A DNA stretch of 34,502 bases from Geothrix sp. (GTDB taxonomy: Bacteria; Acidobacteriota; Holophagae; Holophagales; Holophagaceae). The DNA is taken from NCBI GenBank assembly GCA_030681515.1, contig JAUXSE010000066.1, positions 1 through 34,502 on the forward strand, read 5' to 3'. The notes beneath the pieces were generated by a model, which was given only the letters and a program-made list of their open reading frames with translations, had not been told where the DNA came from and ran no database searches. Positions 33,776 through 34,502 of the stretch are shown here, piece after piece. Made by a program: the position numbers and the translations under genes. Each line of letters starts with the position of its first letter. Position 1 is the stretch's first letter.

Positions 33776-34393
33776 ATGAAATCTCGTTTTCTGGGCCTGC
33801 TAGCAACGGCTGTGCTTTTGGCAAACCTCGCTTGTGGTGGGGGTTCCGGTTCCGCTCCTCCACCGAAAACACCGCCAACGGTCCAGTCCTTCAGCGCCTC
33901 TCCGAACCCTGTCTATCCGGGGGATCTGTTAACGCTCTCCTGGACGGTAACCGGAAACCCAACGGTCTCCATTTCAGGGCTTGGTACGATGCACGGCACA
34001 AGCATCCGTATCTATCCGACCGTTACGACCACATACGAGCTGACTGCCCAGAATACTGACGGCAGCGCTACGGCTCGTGTCACCGTCCAGATGGATCCCC
34101 ATTCCCCGCCCCCGGTCATTTCATCCTTCTCCGCGGCCCTCAGCGCAGGTGGACATGGGTCGACCCAACTCAACGTGTTGCCAGGGGAACCTGTATGGCT
34201 TGCATGGGAGGTTTCGGGTGCAACCCATCTTTCTGTTTCGGGTGTTGGGGCTGTCGATTACACACACTGGGTCCAAGTCAATCCTGCGGCTACAACCACC
34301 TACACGCTCACGGCCACCAATGGCGTCTCGAGCAGCACTGCGTCGGTGACCGTCTTCGTTCCTAAACATAGCGTCTTTAATAATGCCGCATAA
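33776..34393 (+). CDS. Lipoprotein with two Ig-like repeats
   Basis: The 205-residue precursor has a lipoprotein signal with lipobox LANLAC (cleavage before Cys, followed by a Gly/Ser-rich tether). Two tandem beta-sandwich repeats follow, each with the same plan: PTVQSFSASPNPVYPGDLLT ... LSWTVTGNPTVSISGLGTM ... TTTYELTAQN, and PVISSFSA ... WLAWEVSGATHLSVSGVGAV ... TTTYTLTATNG. Such repeats occur in surface or periplasmic adhesive proteins. CGGAGG five bases before the ATG at 33776 supports the start. Codon use is less GC-biased than in the upstream operon, suggesting recent acquisition or a fast-evolving surface protein. No binding partner can be assigned. Confidence 0.85.
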   Translation: MKSRFLGLLATAVLLANLACGGGSGSAPPPKTPPTVQSFSASPNPVYPGDLLTLSWTVTGNPTVSISGLGTMHGTSIRIYPTVTTTYELTAQNTDGSATARVTVQMDPHSPPPVISSFSAALSAGGHGSTQLNVLPGEPVWLAWEVSGATHLSVSGVGAVDYTHWVQVNPAATTTYTLTATNGVSSSTASVTVFVPKHSVFNNAA

Positions 34394-34431
34394 ACAGACT
34401 ACACTCAAGGACAGGATCCGTGGGGGTGGCC

Positions 34432-34502
34432 ATGCGGAAGTTGGAGATCGAGAATCCGGAAGTGATGAGCATCGCGATCCGGCAGGAGATCGAGCGGTCC
34501 GA
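34432..34502 (+). CDS. Start of a gene cut by the window edge, possibly IS630-type transposase
   Basis: The visible 23 codons (MRKLEIENPEVMSIAIRQEI and then ERS) resemble the N terminus of IS630-type transposases, which often begin with a short strand, 'NPE.....I..EI..S', before a helix-turn-helix. The upstream GGGGGTGG could serve as ribosome-binding site. The identification is weak because only the first residues are present. Confidence 0.4.
   Translation, partial: MRKLEIENPEVMSIAIRQEIERS

Overview
The window comes from a high-GC bacterial chromosome. Gene content and synteny (uppS-cdsA-dxr-rseP, dnaK/dnaJ with an HspR-type regulator, MglA-type GTPase signalling, M28 peptidase) would fit an Acidobacteriota, Holophagae-like organism. 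That assignment is an inference from general knowledge, not a database match. GC content drops visibly in the first 6 kb and again near the right edge, which marks the accessory segments.

Region 1 (1-7423) is a chromosomal integron. An IntI-type tyrosine recombinase (6413-7423, + strand) reads away from an array of ten nearly identical 124-bp attC sites. All ten lie in the same orientation and read on the minus strand away from attI (core site at 6189-6195). The cassettes carry a BrnT/BrnA-like toxin-antitoxin pair, a DUF4440/SnoaL-like secreted protein, a DUF1493-like protein, two small membrane proteins (one with a zinc ribbon), two unrecognised proteins, one gene in reverse orientation with its own ribosome-binding site and terminator, and two cassettes nearest attI with no convincing gene. 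The R'' box of each attC matches the R' box at the opposite end of the same cassette, as expected if cassettes were inserted one at a time at the G^TT point.

Region 2 (7421-14094) holds core genes with repeated intergenic elements between them: a palindromic element after intI that recurs after ribF, an M28 metallopeptidase, a gene-free repeat region, rsmE, terC and ribF in tandem, a small unknown protein, marC and a glutathione peroxidase.

Region 3 (14135-18705, minus strand) is the envelope/isoprenoid operon uppS-cdsA-dxr-rseP, mostly joined by overlapping stop and start codons. Between cdsA and dxr sits a GxxExxY gene flanked by imperfect inverted repeats, which looks like a small inserted unit. 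Upstream of uppS a 107-bp tandem duplication has copied the uppS start twice. This gives two 36-codon leader ORFs, each ending in an ATGA overlap with the next start.

Region 4 (18833-24422) is signalling and envelope: a 789-aa fusion of an MglA-like GTPase, coiled coil, PAS domain, eroded histidine kinase and intact receiver; a secreted protein resembling the N-terminal part of M49 peptidases; an OmpR-type response regulator with no partner kinase nearby; an ArnC-like glycosyltransferase; and YacG.

Region 5 (24483-33399) is a heat-shock and cell-maintenance cluster: dnaK with a good promoter and a 5' UTR hairpin, then dnaJ-hspR, a sigma-70 family factor, a DnaC-like ATPase with an altered Walker A motif, an HpnN/MMPL-type RND exporter and a MidA/NDUFAF7-type methyltransferase. 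Most neighbours overlap by four bases. The right edge holds a lipoprotein with two Ig-like repeats and the first codons of what may be an IS630-type transposase. No tRNA, rRNA or CRISPR array was seen.
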